The position numbers and the translations under genes were made by a program. A DNA stretch of 64,000 bases. It comes from Impatiens glandulifera (lineage: Eukaryota > Streptophyta > Magnoliopsida > Ericales > Balsaminaceae). Each line of letters begins with the position of its first letter. The first letter of the stretch is position 1. Of this stretch, positions 54,704 to 64,000 are shown piece after piece. Under the pieces are notes generated by a model. The model was not told the DNA's origin and did no database searches. It worked only from the letters and a program-made list of their open reading frames with translations. Where the stretch lies: NCBI RefSeq assembly GCF_907164915.1, contig NW_025919140.1, forward strand, positions 1,156,680 to 1,220,679. Direction: 5' to 3'.

Positions 54704-55885
54704 TGATAGAAAAATTAAATAAGTTAATTTTCATCGGCCAGAAAACTAAACTATTATAAACTCTTATGTGCAGGAACAGACATAGTCGTATAAACCGGCT
54801 GGAGAATACATCAAATAAATCCAGCTCCAGATGATCAATTAATGATCAAGAGGAACCGACCTCAACATTCCCAACAGACCGGCTAGCAAAGAAAAGTTCT
54901 CATCCCAATCAGATCACACTACGAAAGAGTCAACCAGAAACTAAGAATTACAAAGATGACGTAATATGACGAAATAGACGTGTCTTGGGAAAATATAAGA
55001 AGATAAGATCTGGATCAGAAGCATGCGATAAAAACAATGATGATTTGCTGATCCGAAGATCCGACTCAGACAGCCGGAAGGTGCATGTCTGACACGTGTC
55101 CAAAACTGCAAGCCGATTACGTCATCCATACCTGAGAGGTATATGCATGCTTGCCAAGTGTTAGGAAGTTGAAACGTGCACGCAACATCTCTGAACCGGT
55201 GTGGCCTCAAACTGACCATTCCCACGGTGAGAGAAGAAAATGACCGTTGGGATCCTCTTCAATATAAAAGGAAGACGAAGCGACCTCATTTATTACGGTT
55301 CTGAAATATCTTAAGAGAGATAAAAAAAATCTCACGCGCGATCCAAACCTATTGTTTCATTTACCGAAAGCTTTATTGTGTTGTATTATTGTATTACATC
55401 AAGAGTGAGTTGGTGTAACCAGTGAGTAGTGAGTTAGACTCGACCGGTATTGTAAGTGTTGTAATTTTGAAAGTTAGTGGAGATCCTTCTCATAACTTGA
55501 GAAGAAGGGGTGACATAGGAGGGTTTGCTCCGAACATCCATAAAAAAGCTTGTCTCGTGTTTTTTACTCATTTCCTGCTTATTTACACTAAAACTGAACT
55601 ACACTAACCGAAACATAACCCTACTCCTATAATCAAAACTGGTTTATACATATCCCTTAAACCGACTCCTCATAAAACTCATCTAAGTCGTGTGTGTTGC
55701 TTCAGACTGAAACAAACATTTCCGTCCTTGAACCCGGTTCAAGAGTCTGTGATAGTTTGCGTAGTGCTGAGAACGGTTGTAGTCTTTAACCGGACTATCA
55801 CCAAATTGTATGTTGTGTTGTAAGTGGTCAACCCTTCCCAAAACCGGAACACCCCGGTCCTCCAAGGACGACCCCGATCCTAACA
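54526..55885 (+). repeat. 3' LTR of element C
   Basis: LTR core 54704-55885 (1182 bp) matches 41903-43079. The LTR proper starts at 54526 or 54615 depending on which repeat unit was used. Ends CCTAACA at 55885. TATA box near 55264. Confidence 0.88.
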
Positions 55886-55890
55886 CCCTC
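55886..55890. repeat. Right target duplication of element C (CCCTC)
   Basis: CCCTC, identical to 41808-41812. Confidence 0.9.
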
Positions 55891-57020
55891 TTTGAGTCCG
55901 AAGGAAGTGAGAAAGAAGATGAGGAAAATCAAGCTTGTTCAAAACTATCGTCCGCAGTTGACGAAGTCCCCTCTTCTTCTCATCACACTGAATCATCTCC
56001 TTTAGAAGAGCAGGTGGCTAAGGAGACATAAGTTCAAAGATCCAAGAAGTCGACTCCTGCTCACTCTCTTTCTAGTAAGTATATAAAATCTAAAGAAATC
56101 TCAAGCTGTATCCATAAGTTGAGCAATGAAATTCTTGGAGATGAGGTCGGTCCTTAGGCGATAATCTCTACACCTCACGCTCAAGCTCCAACCCAAAACG
56201 TAAAACCTGAGTTATCCATTCAGGTCAATTCTCGTCCTACTCCTATTCGGTCTATCCCTGTTGGCTCCCACCTCTCTACTATTCTCATTCCGAGGAGGAG
56301 TCTCCTAGCATAGTGGATTTTCGTCAAGTTGTCATGAAGGCTCTAGCTTTGTGGCAAGAGACCTTTCAATCCTTCAGCTCTAGGTTGGATCGTATAGAGA
56401 ACTTGTCTGTATCATCATCTGCTACGCATGATGTGCTAGTTGTGGTTCATAAGTCATCAGATGGCAACGTTGTGAAAAACACGTAGGAGCTTTATAGGAT
56501 GAGACAACAACTATCCAAAATGGAATCCTTCTTCGGCACAAATTTTACCCTTCATGGAGAGACTAAGTATTCAATTCATATTCTTGCGTCTCAAATGATG
56601 GAAATGGATAATTCTCTCAAGACTACCTAAGCGGAAAGAATTTATGAAGCCGATGCTATTGCGCGAAGATTTTAGGATGAAGATAATGTAGCTGTTGAGG
56701 ATGCTAAATAATTTGTTGATGCTGATGACTCTAATAATATGACCTTGCAAGAAATGTCGAACCAGGAAAATCTTCTCCCTTGTAGCTCTCATTCCAGACG
56801 CAGGTCATCTCAAGGAGCTTTTAGTTATCCTTCACCTAATCTTCCTGCCTCCCGAGGTGACGGCTCTCGAGCTCAATGAGGAAGAGGACGTGTTCGTGAA
56901 TCTGGTGGTCGCACTAGTGGAAACTTTGTAAACAAATTGATGAAGGATATTGAAGACATAACTACAAGGGGAATCTTAAACTTTTGTTTACTCATGTCTA
57001 TTCTTCAATTAGGAAATCCT
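55891..57020 (+). pseudogene. Element B accessory ORF 2, part after element C
   Basis: Continues B's ORF in frame from the CCCTC site: an acidic segment (FESEGSEKEDEENQ), a Ser/Pro-rich linker and broken helical segments (56330-56760). An Arg/Gly-rich end follows near 56870-56925 (GRGRVRESGGR). Stops occur at 56029, 56157, 56487 and elsewhere. Same layout as the tail of C's accessory ORF 3. Confidence 0.55.
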
Positions 57021-57204
57021 TGAACTAATTTTTGTTGAATCTATGTTATTGACTAACTGCATTTCTTGAGTTGGTTATCAAATAGGGAAAATTGAATGAT
57101 ACATGTTTAAGAGTTAATTGTTGGTTTTGATCATTCTTAGGATAAACGATCAAAAAAGGAGAAATTGCTATATGTATAACTGAATTTGATAATGTATTCT
57201 AAAC

Positions 57205-57222
57205 AATCAAATAGGGAGAAAT
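57205..57222 (+). promoter_or_regulatory. Polypurine tract of element B
   Basis: ATCAAATAGGGAGAAAT directly before the 3' LTR. A second polypurine-like tract (ATCAAAAAAGGAGAAAT) lies about 70 bp upstream near 57150-57167. Confidence 0.75.
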
Positions 57223-58878
57223 TGTTAGATTAAAGTGGATAATTAACTTAGGATAATTAATCAACGTTATGATTAATATAAGTATATCAATATAACTAAG
57301 TAGTGTTATTGATTTTATGTAGGGTCAAATTGAAGAAAATCGGAAAGGGAATCCGTCTAGTAGTTGATGAAATTCGGTATTTGATCAACTTCGGTTTATG
57401 CAGAAGCACGTCCGGTTTTTCTATTCGGCTTCGGCATTGCAGAGGCGTGCTCAGTTTTATGTTCAGCTTTGCATAAGTACACTCGGTTTTCTATCCGGTA
57501 GTTGATCAAATTCGGTATTTGATCAACTTCAGTATTTTATATGAAACGCTTCTGGTTTTATGTCAAGTTCGGTATTTCGAAGAAGCGCATCCGGTAGTTT
57601 AACCAAATCGGTTTTTGGACAAACACTTCCAATTTTATGTCATGTTCGATATTTCGAAGAAATGCATCCGGTAGTTTGTCCAAATCGGTTTTTGGACAAA
57701 CGCTTCCGGTTTTATGTCAAGTTTGGTATTTTGTAGAAGCGCACCCGGTAGTTTGTCCAAATCGGTTTTTGGATAAGCGCATCCGATTTTATCTAGCTTT
57801 CGGTATTTTAACTTGTTCGGTTTTATATCGGTGATTCCGGTATTTAACTTGTTTGGATTTATTTGAGCGCTTCCGGTATTTAACATGCTCGGTTTTATAC
57901 AAGACTATCATATTAGCACGCACAATAATCAACGCCACATTTAATATTCAAATTCGACCATTGCATTAACTACCATGTATTATTTTACAAACCTTCTAAG
58001 AAGCTCAACAGTCACACGTTAGTCAAGTAGGGCTACGATACTCAAGTGCGACTACATCACTCAAGTAGAGCCACGCTACATTAGCACACGGAGCTCTACA
58101 ACACACAATCATTTAATGCAAAGAAGCGGATATTATCCTATAGAAGATTGCCACGTGCTAAACTAATTCTATAGAATATTCGGCGCATTAACTTCATCCA
58201 GTACATTCACGTTCAAAGGCATATCTTCTGACGTACTACCATGGCACGCATCCAACTGAAATAGGACATGTGTCCTCTAAACAAAAATTGTCCATTGAGA
58301 TGTTATCTATTTAAGAAGTTGGAGGACAATTTGCGTCTCTTGGTCTTTTTCGGTTTTGAGTAAGTTTTTAAGTAATCAAGTGCTCAAGCTTTCAAGATAT
58401 AAAGGTCTACAAGTTTGCTAGATCATTAAATTGTATTACATAATGTTCTTTCAGTATTGTAAGTTAACAGAATATGTTTTGTTTTACAGAGTGTTGTGTG
58501 CTAGGAGATCGAAAATAGGCAATATCTAAGTCATGGTTGTCCGACTGGGTTTGTGTAAGCGTTGTACTCAAACCAAATATTCTAGTGAATATCTTTCTCA
58601 AGGTTGAGTAGAAGGGGTGACGTAGGAGAGTTTGCTCCAAACATCCATAAACAAACTTTGTGTCTTCTGTTCTTTTCATTTCCGTGTTTTCCAACTCTTT
58701 ATCCGTCGCTTTGAATCTAAACAAACAGTCTCGCACTTGTCTCCGTTCAAGTGTTTATGAGAACTTGTGAAGAATATAAACAAACATTAATTTCTAACAG
58801 AGTTAATATCGAAGTGAAGGTTTTCGTAGTTAACAATACTCGATCAACCCCCTGCTATTGTTGACTCATTTTTTAACA
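57223..58878 (+). repeat. 3' LTR of element B (1656 bp)
   Basis: Begins TGTTAGATTAAAG and ends TTAACA. Carries the three 77-bp hairpin units (57572-57802) and the conserved stem-loop/GGGGTGACGTAGGAG motif (58593-58628). Matches 27868-29506. Confidence 0.85.
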
Positions 58879-58883
58879 AATAC

Positions 58884-59465
58884 ATTTCAAGGGTTGACGA
58901 GTTATTGATTATTTGTATATTTTGATAATGTTGATGGCCTGATGACTAATTAATGTGGTTTGAAATACTACAAGAGGTTAAATTGACTCACTAGCTCAGT
59001 TCTTTTAGAAATTTGTTAATTATTCATTTTGTTGGAAGTGTAAATATTAATTTCTTTTAGTGTCTTCAAATAGTTTGATATAACTAAAATAATGAGAAGG
59101 ATTAACGCGGGAGAGAGAATTTATTCTATATGTTGGGAGTATAAACACTAATTTTTATTAGTTTTTGAAAGAGAAAATTGGCTATCTTATAGGATATACA
59201 TATATATATTAATTTCGAATACAACATCTAACTTCCTATTAGAACAATTATTAAGAATTAGGTTAAGAGAATGAATTCCTAACACGAAAGAGAAAATTGG
59301 CTATCTTATAGGATATACATATATATATTAATTTTGAATACAACATCCAACTTCCTATTAGATCAATTATTAAGAATTAGGTTAGAATTAAGTATATTTC
59401 TCACTAGATTTAAGCCTCATTATTCAAACTAAAATTCACATATTTTTCTCAAGATTCATTATATT
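58884..59465. other. AT-rich spacer with a 119-bp tandem duplication
   Basis: No gene. A 119-bp segment starting GAAAGAGAAAATTGGC is present at 59167 and again at 59286 with only a few differences. Confidence 0.7.
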
Positions 59466-60659
59466 TGTTAGATAAAATTAGACCGGTTAATAGAACTTAA
59501 CACAAACAAATCTCCCATGCAGGAACGGTCAAACAACGAAACCGGTCAAGCAACTCAATAGGCCAAGTAACTCAACCGGTCAAGGTATCAAACCGACCAA
59601 AAACTTGACCGAACAAGAAAGACAAGATCGGTCAAAATAGAAGGCCAGAATCACTAGACAGTCGGTCATTCAGAAGCCAAGGAAAAACCGGAAGTCACCC
59701 GGTTAACATACATGACCGACCAGCATAAAAAGACACTTCGGGTATCTGTTGAGAATGATATCGAAGGAACAGACTGAACATTGACATATTCATACAAGTT
59801 TGAGGAAAGTCTGCAGGCTGCAGAAGACCGTCCTACAAGATCTTTCCAATTCAGCATAAATCAAAAAGGCAATCTTCCAGGTATAGACAACTGCCCAACC
59901 GACAGTTGCCATATTGAGTAAAAGACAAACCTAGCCGGTTTGACCTACATACTAGAATACTAGACCGCCAGGTCTAAAGACCAGACTGTCAGGTCTGAAT
60001 CACTGAACCTCTGCTCAACCAATCAGATTCAAGGAAATGAAATGTGACCGTTGGCACATTTCACCTATAAAAAAAGGAGCTGAAGAGGAGTAAATGTGGG
60101 ATTTTTGAGGGTAACAAGTTCTGAATTTTCACATATATTGTTCTATCTCTAGAAAGCTTAAAGCGCTTATTTGAAGTGTATTCTACAATTTCGGTTAAAA
60201 TTGTACGGGTGTTATCGAGCAGGAAATATGACTCGATCGGATTGTTTGTATTCCTTAGTGAATATCCTTCTCGCGGTTTTGAGAGGAAGGGGTGACGTAG
60301 GAGTTTTATCTCCGAACATTCATAAAAACCTGTCTTGTTATTTACTTACCGCCTGCTTTACTTTATAACCGATCTGCACTAACCTACTAATACCGCTCCA
60401 ACCGAATCATCAAGTTCCAAAACCGACTCAGTAATCTCCAAACCTGTCCTATTCAAATCCGGTCTTGCCTATCTCGTGTGTGTGCTGCTTCAACCTGAAA
60501 CAAACCACTTCCGCGCTTGAACTTTGTTCAAGGGTTTGTGACAGTTTTTGTAGTATTGAAACCCCGATATTAATCTCTAACCGGATTAATCACCACCCTT
60601 TGAGTGAGACGCGATAACCGGCCAACCTCGGTCCTCTAGCCGCGACCTAGATCCTAACA
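59466..60659 (+). repeat. 5' LTR of element D (1194 bp)
   Basis: Begins TGTTAGATAAAATTAG and ends CCTAACA. TATA box TATAAAAAAAGG at 60066-60077, conserved stem-loop/GGGGTGACGTAGGAG motif at 60266-60303. Confidence 0.85.
60066..60077 (+). promoter_or_regulatory. TATA box of element D LTR
   Basis: TATAAAAAAAGG inside the LTR, same relative place as in C. Confidence 0.6.
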
Positions 60660-60661
60660 AT

Positions 60662-60673
60662 TGGTATCAGAGC
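60662..60673 (+). promoter_or_regulatory. Primer binding site of element D
   Basis: TGGTATCAGAGC, two bases after the LTR; perfect match to the initiator tRNA-Met type site. Confidence 0.9.
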
Positions 60674-60698
60674 AGTTAGTTTCAATACTCAAGCGAGC

Positions 60699-62474
60699 AT
60701 GTCTTTCGATAGGCCCCCAATGCTAGAAGGTGACGACTTTGCCAACTGGAAGGCACGAATGCACCTGCACTTAATAATCATGGATGACGAGATGCAGTTC
60801 ATCATAGTCGAAGGACCGATAATCATTGACAAAGAAAGAAAGGACTGGACAGCTGAAGATAAGAGAAGAAACAATCTGGATAACCATGCCAGAAACCGCA
60901 TATCCAACGGTGTGGACAGAAACACGTACTGCAAGATCAGAGATTGCAAAACCGCAAAGGAAAGATGGGAAACGGTTATTCAGATTCATGAGGGAAAAGA
61001 AAGAACCAAGGAAAATAAGATAATGGTGGCTACTCAGAAGTTTGAAAACATCAAGATGAGACCGGGAGAAACAATGAGAGAATACAATGACCGGTTCTCA
61101 GGTGTGATAGACGAGCTAGCAACTCTTGGCAAAAGGTATGACAACAAGGAAGTCATCATGAAAGCGTTAAGATTTCTTCCAAGTGCATGGGATATAAAGA
61201 CAATGGTGATGAGGGAATCGAACTGCCTAAGCAAGATGAAACTACACGATGTATTTGAAGATCTTAAGGCATATGAGTTTGAAATGAGATCTAGGACTGA
61301 AGAAGAAGTCTCAGCCTCAACCTCAACCAGAGCACTGATCACATCCACAGAACCTGTTGCACCTGCACCGATCAGAACCGCTGAACAGTTCACCGAGGAT
61401 GCCATGGCAATGTTTGCACAGAAATTTGGGAGGTTCATGAAAAGAATCCAACCGACAAACAACTACAACTATGGTGATAAATCTAATGTAAGATGTTATA
61501 ACTGTAACTGTTTGGTACATTTCAAGTGGGAATGCAGAAAATCGAGGAGGGATGACCGGAAACCGGACAATCAAAATAACCGAAATAACTATCAACAAAC
61601 CGGTGAAGGAAGTGAGGTTCAGAAAGCACTGATAGTCGATGATGGAGGTAGCTTATGGGCTCACAGTGACAGAGATGATGAACTCACATGCCTCATGGCA
61701 AATGAGGAACAGGTATTTAACTCTCCTTGTGAAGAATTTACTAAAGATGAGTTATATAATGCATTGAATGATATGGTAGCAGAGTATAATAACCTATTAA
61801 CCTTATTACCTAAGCAACCCAATTTTAGAGCCGACCTTATAGTACCCACCTTGACCGAACCAAAGATTATACAACCTGATGAAACCCGAATCTTAGAAAC
61901 CGAGTCAGCACCTGAACTATCCTCTGAAACCGAACAGTTCAATAGGCCAGTTCAAGAGTTGACCGAGGAAGAAAACGCCCGACTCTAGTATAGAATGGCC
62001 GCATGGAAAAGATCTAGCGAAATGGTAAGAAAAATGTATAGTTATAAAAGACACCCTACTTGCATGTTTGGTCTAGGATACAAAAACAATAGATCCCAAA
62101 GCCAAAAACACTTAGACAAAACAAGGCTCACAAAGGATGATCTTCCCTTTGTAAGTTTTATAAGAAGTTCCTTAACCGCTGAAGAGGAACTGACTGCCTA
62201 TTATACGGAAGATAAACTAACATATGTCGGTGCAACCGATTCTGAGAAATGGCTTCACCCTGAGAAAAAGAAAGCCAACCGGTTCCAAAATAGGCAAGCC
62301 AACTCACAATCACATAAGACAAACCAAAGATCATTTCCACATAAAACCTTCTTAGGCAAGCAGAAAGATTCAAAACCGAGTTCAAGAAAATTAGTTAAGA
62401 CATTGACCAGGAATGCTGTCCGGTTTGTCAAGGTCTGGATACCCAAGGGACTAATCGTTTGTGGACCCAAGTAA
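60699..62474 (+). pseudogene. Element D gag (one internal stop)
   Basis: ATG at 60699 (MSFDRPPMLEGDDF), 39 nt after the LTR. One frame runs to TAA 62472-62474, broken only by a TAG at 61986-61988. The UBN2-like core is at 60730-61300 (MVMRESNCLSKMKLHDVFEDL). The CCHC zinc knuckle is intact near 61492-61535 (CYNCNCLVHFKWEC). The late region has WKRSSEMVRKMYSYKRHPTC and ends in WIPKGLIVCGPK-stop, as in A, B and C. The stop replaces an Asn position of relatives, so this copy makes at most a truncated Gag of 429 residues. Confidence 0.85.
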
Positions 62475-62484
62475 ATGTGGGTAC

Positions 62485-64000
62485 TAAATAGTTGTAAATA
62501 TGTACATTTTGCAGGATATAAAGAAACGGCTAGGAAACTCTGAATGGTACTTGGATAGTGGTTGCTCCAGGCATATGACGGGAAACAATAACCTTCTAAC
62601 CGACATCAGAATAGAAACTGGTGCATTAATCATCTTTGGTGACAACTCAAAAGGTAGAACTGTGGGCAAGGGTAAGATTGTCCATGGTAACTTAACAATT
62701 GATAATGTACTCCTAGTTGAAAACTTGCGTTTTAACATGCTAAGCATTAGTCAAATGTGTGATGTTGGATACACAGTAGAATTTCTTAAACATGCATGCC
62801 TAGTTAAGAATTCTCAAGGTATTACACTATTAACCGGAAATAGGTTAGGAAACATCTACAAGGTAGATTGGAATAATAAGGTAGAATATCCTATATGCAT
62901 GATAGCTAAAACCGACCAAACCTGGCTGTGGCATAAAAGACTAAACCACTTAAACATGAAAACCTTAAATTATATTCGTGGTAAAAAGTTAGTCGAATGA
63001 GTTCCTGACATAGTGTTCAATAAGGATAAGATTTGTTCAGCATGTCAAATGGGTAAACAAACTAGGTCAACCTTTAAGAGTAAAGGACACATTCAATCTA
63101 ACCGATGCTTAGATCTTCTTCACATGGACTTATTTGGACCGATTAGGGTCGTCAGCCTAAGAGGTATGCTTTACAATATGGTAGTTGTTGATGATTATTC
63201 CAGGTATACATGGGTAATATTCCTGCCATCCAAACGTGAAACTGCATCAAATTTAATCACGCTGCTTAAACGTTTGCAAAATGAAAAATCAACATGCATT
63301 AATAGCATTAGAAGTGATAGAGGAACCGAATTTACAAATAGCACTTTAAATGTATTTCTTGATGAATTCGGAATTAGACACGAGTTGTCTAGTGCTAGGA
63401 CTCCTCAACAAAACGGCCTGGCCGAGAGAAGAAACCGAACTCTCAAGGAAGCCGCACGGTCCATGATAGCCGATTCGGGCATTGCCTAGAAATTCTGGGC
63501 TGAAGCTATCAACACCGCATGTCATACACAAAACCGGTCTTTGATTAACAAGTTTCACAACAAAACACCTTATGAGGTATATTTTGATAGAGTTCCTAAC
63601 CTCAAGTATTTTAAGATTTTCGGTTGTAAATGCTACATTCACATAAATGGAAAAACCTATCTATCTGCTTTCGATGCAAAATCCGATGTTGGGATCATGC
63701 TAGGTTACTCAGTTGTTAGTAAAGCATATAGAGTATATAACACTAGAACCTTAACCATGGAGGAATCACTTCATGTTGTTTTCGATGAATCGGTTGAAAG
63801 CAACACTACATCATGCTTTGATCTACACAACAGATTGGAAAATGACAATATCCATTCTGATAGTGAAGATGAGATTCCGGTTTTCAGGCGGTTTGTCCAT
63901 GACCAAATGGGTAATGATGAAACCCAGCCGGATCAAGCTATCCCACGACAGGAAGCTGACACTTCGGTCCAAACCGAGGAAATCGGTCGGTCTGACACTC
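62485..64000 (+). pseudogene. Element D pol, 5' part: protease and integrase
   Basis: Open from after a TAA at 62485-62487 in a different frame from gag. Protease WYLDSGCSRHMTG lies near 62547-62580. Integrase HHCC motif (WHKRLNHLNM, CSACQMGKQ) spans about 62930-63060, followed by the core with SDRGTEFTN (about 63313) and PQQNGLAERRN (about 63410). Stops at 62998-63000 and 63487-63489 (the latter fits CAG to TAG). The region after integrase reaches the window end. Confidence 0.85.

Larger units (their letters stand above)
41813..55885 (+). mobile_element. Copia element C, 14.1 kb, with three accessory ORFs
   Basis: LTRs at 41813-43079 and 54526-55885, CCCTC target duplication, primer site at 43082, gag, complete pol order and a 6-kb accessory region. 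The insertion is clean: B's accessory reading frame continues across the removed element. Coding regions carry several stops, mostly C-to-T or G-to-A type. It is younger than B because it lies inside it. Confidence 0.93.
27868..58878 (+). mobile_element. Copia element B, split by nested elements X and C
   Basis: Related LTRs at 27868-29506 and 57223-58878 flank primer site, gag, pol and accessory ORFs all on the plus strand. Element X cuts integrase at 32400 and element C cuts the second accessory ORF at 41813; in each case B's frame resumes after the insert. Without inserts B is about 14.0 kb. The LTRs differ clearly (I estimate roughly 10%), so B is an old insertion. Flanking pentamers AATGA and AATAC agree at only three positions. 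Many stops and frameshifts make it defective. Confidence 0.85.
59466..64000 (+). mobile_element. Copia element D, 5' part (continues past the window)
   Basis: 5' LTR, primer site, gag and the first part of pol on the plus strand. The 3' end is outside the window, so target duplication and LTR divergence cannot be judged; the left flank is ATATT. It is as well preserved as C in this part, and its integrase DNA is almost identical to C's around the PQQNGLAERRN block. Confidence 0.9.

Noticed and set aside
41813..55885. Integrated pararetrovirus
   Set aside because: Domain order protease-integrase-RT-RNase H, LTRs, initiator-Met primer site and target duplication are copia features; no movement or coat protein motif is seen.

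Overview
This is plant nuclear DNA, most likely from a dicot. It is AT-rich and carries a spliced host gene with GT-AG introns, TATA boxes of plant type, a DUF659/hAT DNA transposon, a plant L1-type LINE and a nested cluster of Ty1/copia retrotransposons. I cannot name the species. Only two host genes are visible. One is the 3' end of an unrecognised plus-strand gene (exon 325-690). The other is a complete six-exon makorin-type RING/CCCH ubiquitin ligase gene on the minus strand (coding 4042 down to 2207, 335 residues by my splicing).

Layout: 1-900 is the 3' end of an RGG-rich gene. 2207-4042 is the makorin gene, with its TATA box near 4372-4380. 4381-5943 is AT-rich intergenic DNA. 5944-9074 is a probable 3.1-kb solo LTR in minus orientation. 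9103-22029 is a decayed hAT element with an exact 8-bp target duplication (ATAAATAA). Its transposase lies on the minus strand at about 19.0-21.3 kb, and it is split by a roughly 9.5-kb LINE at about 9425-18950. 22625-59465 and onward is a copia cluster. Element A (minus, 22625-27566) has lost reverse transcriptase and RNase H. Element B (plus, 27868-58878) has been opened by two later insertions: X (minus, 32400-35312, TSD CATGT), a deletion derivative with two LTRs and a 419-bp interior, and C (plus, 41813-55885, TSD CCCTC), a 14-kb element. Element D (plus, 59466 to beyond the window end) has its 5' LTR, gag and the start of pol.

The copia elements A, B, C and D share one plan: LTR, an initiator-Met-tRNA type primer site two bases after the LTR, gag with UBN2-like and zinc-knuckle parts, and a gag stop overlapping the start of pol in another frame. 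B and C also have pol in the copia order (protease, integrase, RT, RNase H) and a long accessory region before the polypurine tract and 3' LTR. This resembles the SIRE/Maximus lineage. None of the complete copies is intact; stops and frameshifts are present in all.

The most interesting system is the accessory region of C (48.8-54.3 kb). It holds three tandem, diverged, mutually related ORFs, each with its own TATA box 92-115 bp before its ATG and a CT-rich leader. The third ORF continues into a long coiled-coil tail. B keeps the counterparts of the second and third. These look like gene units with their own promoters carried and amplified inside a retrotransposon. Other points worth checking are a conserved gag/pol overlap in four elements, a conserved LTR stem-loop plus GGGGTGACGTAGGAG motif in elements A, B, C, D and X, and a tandemly repeated polypurine-tract/LTR-start unit in C.
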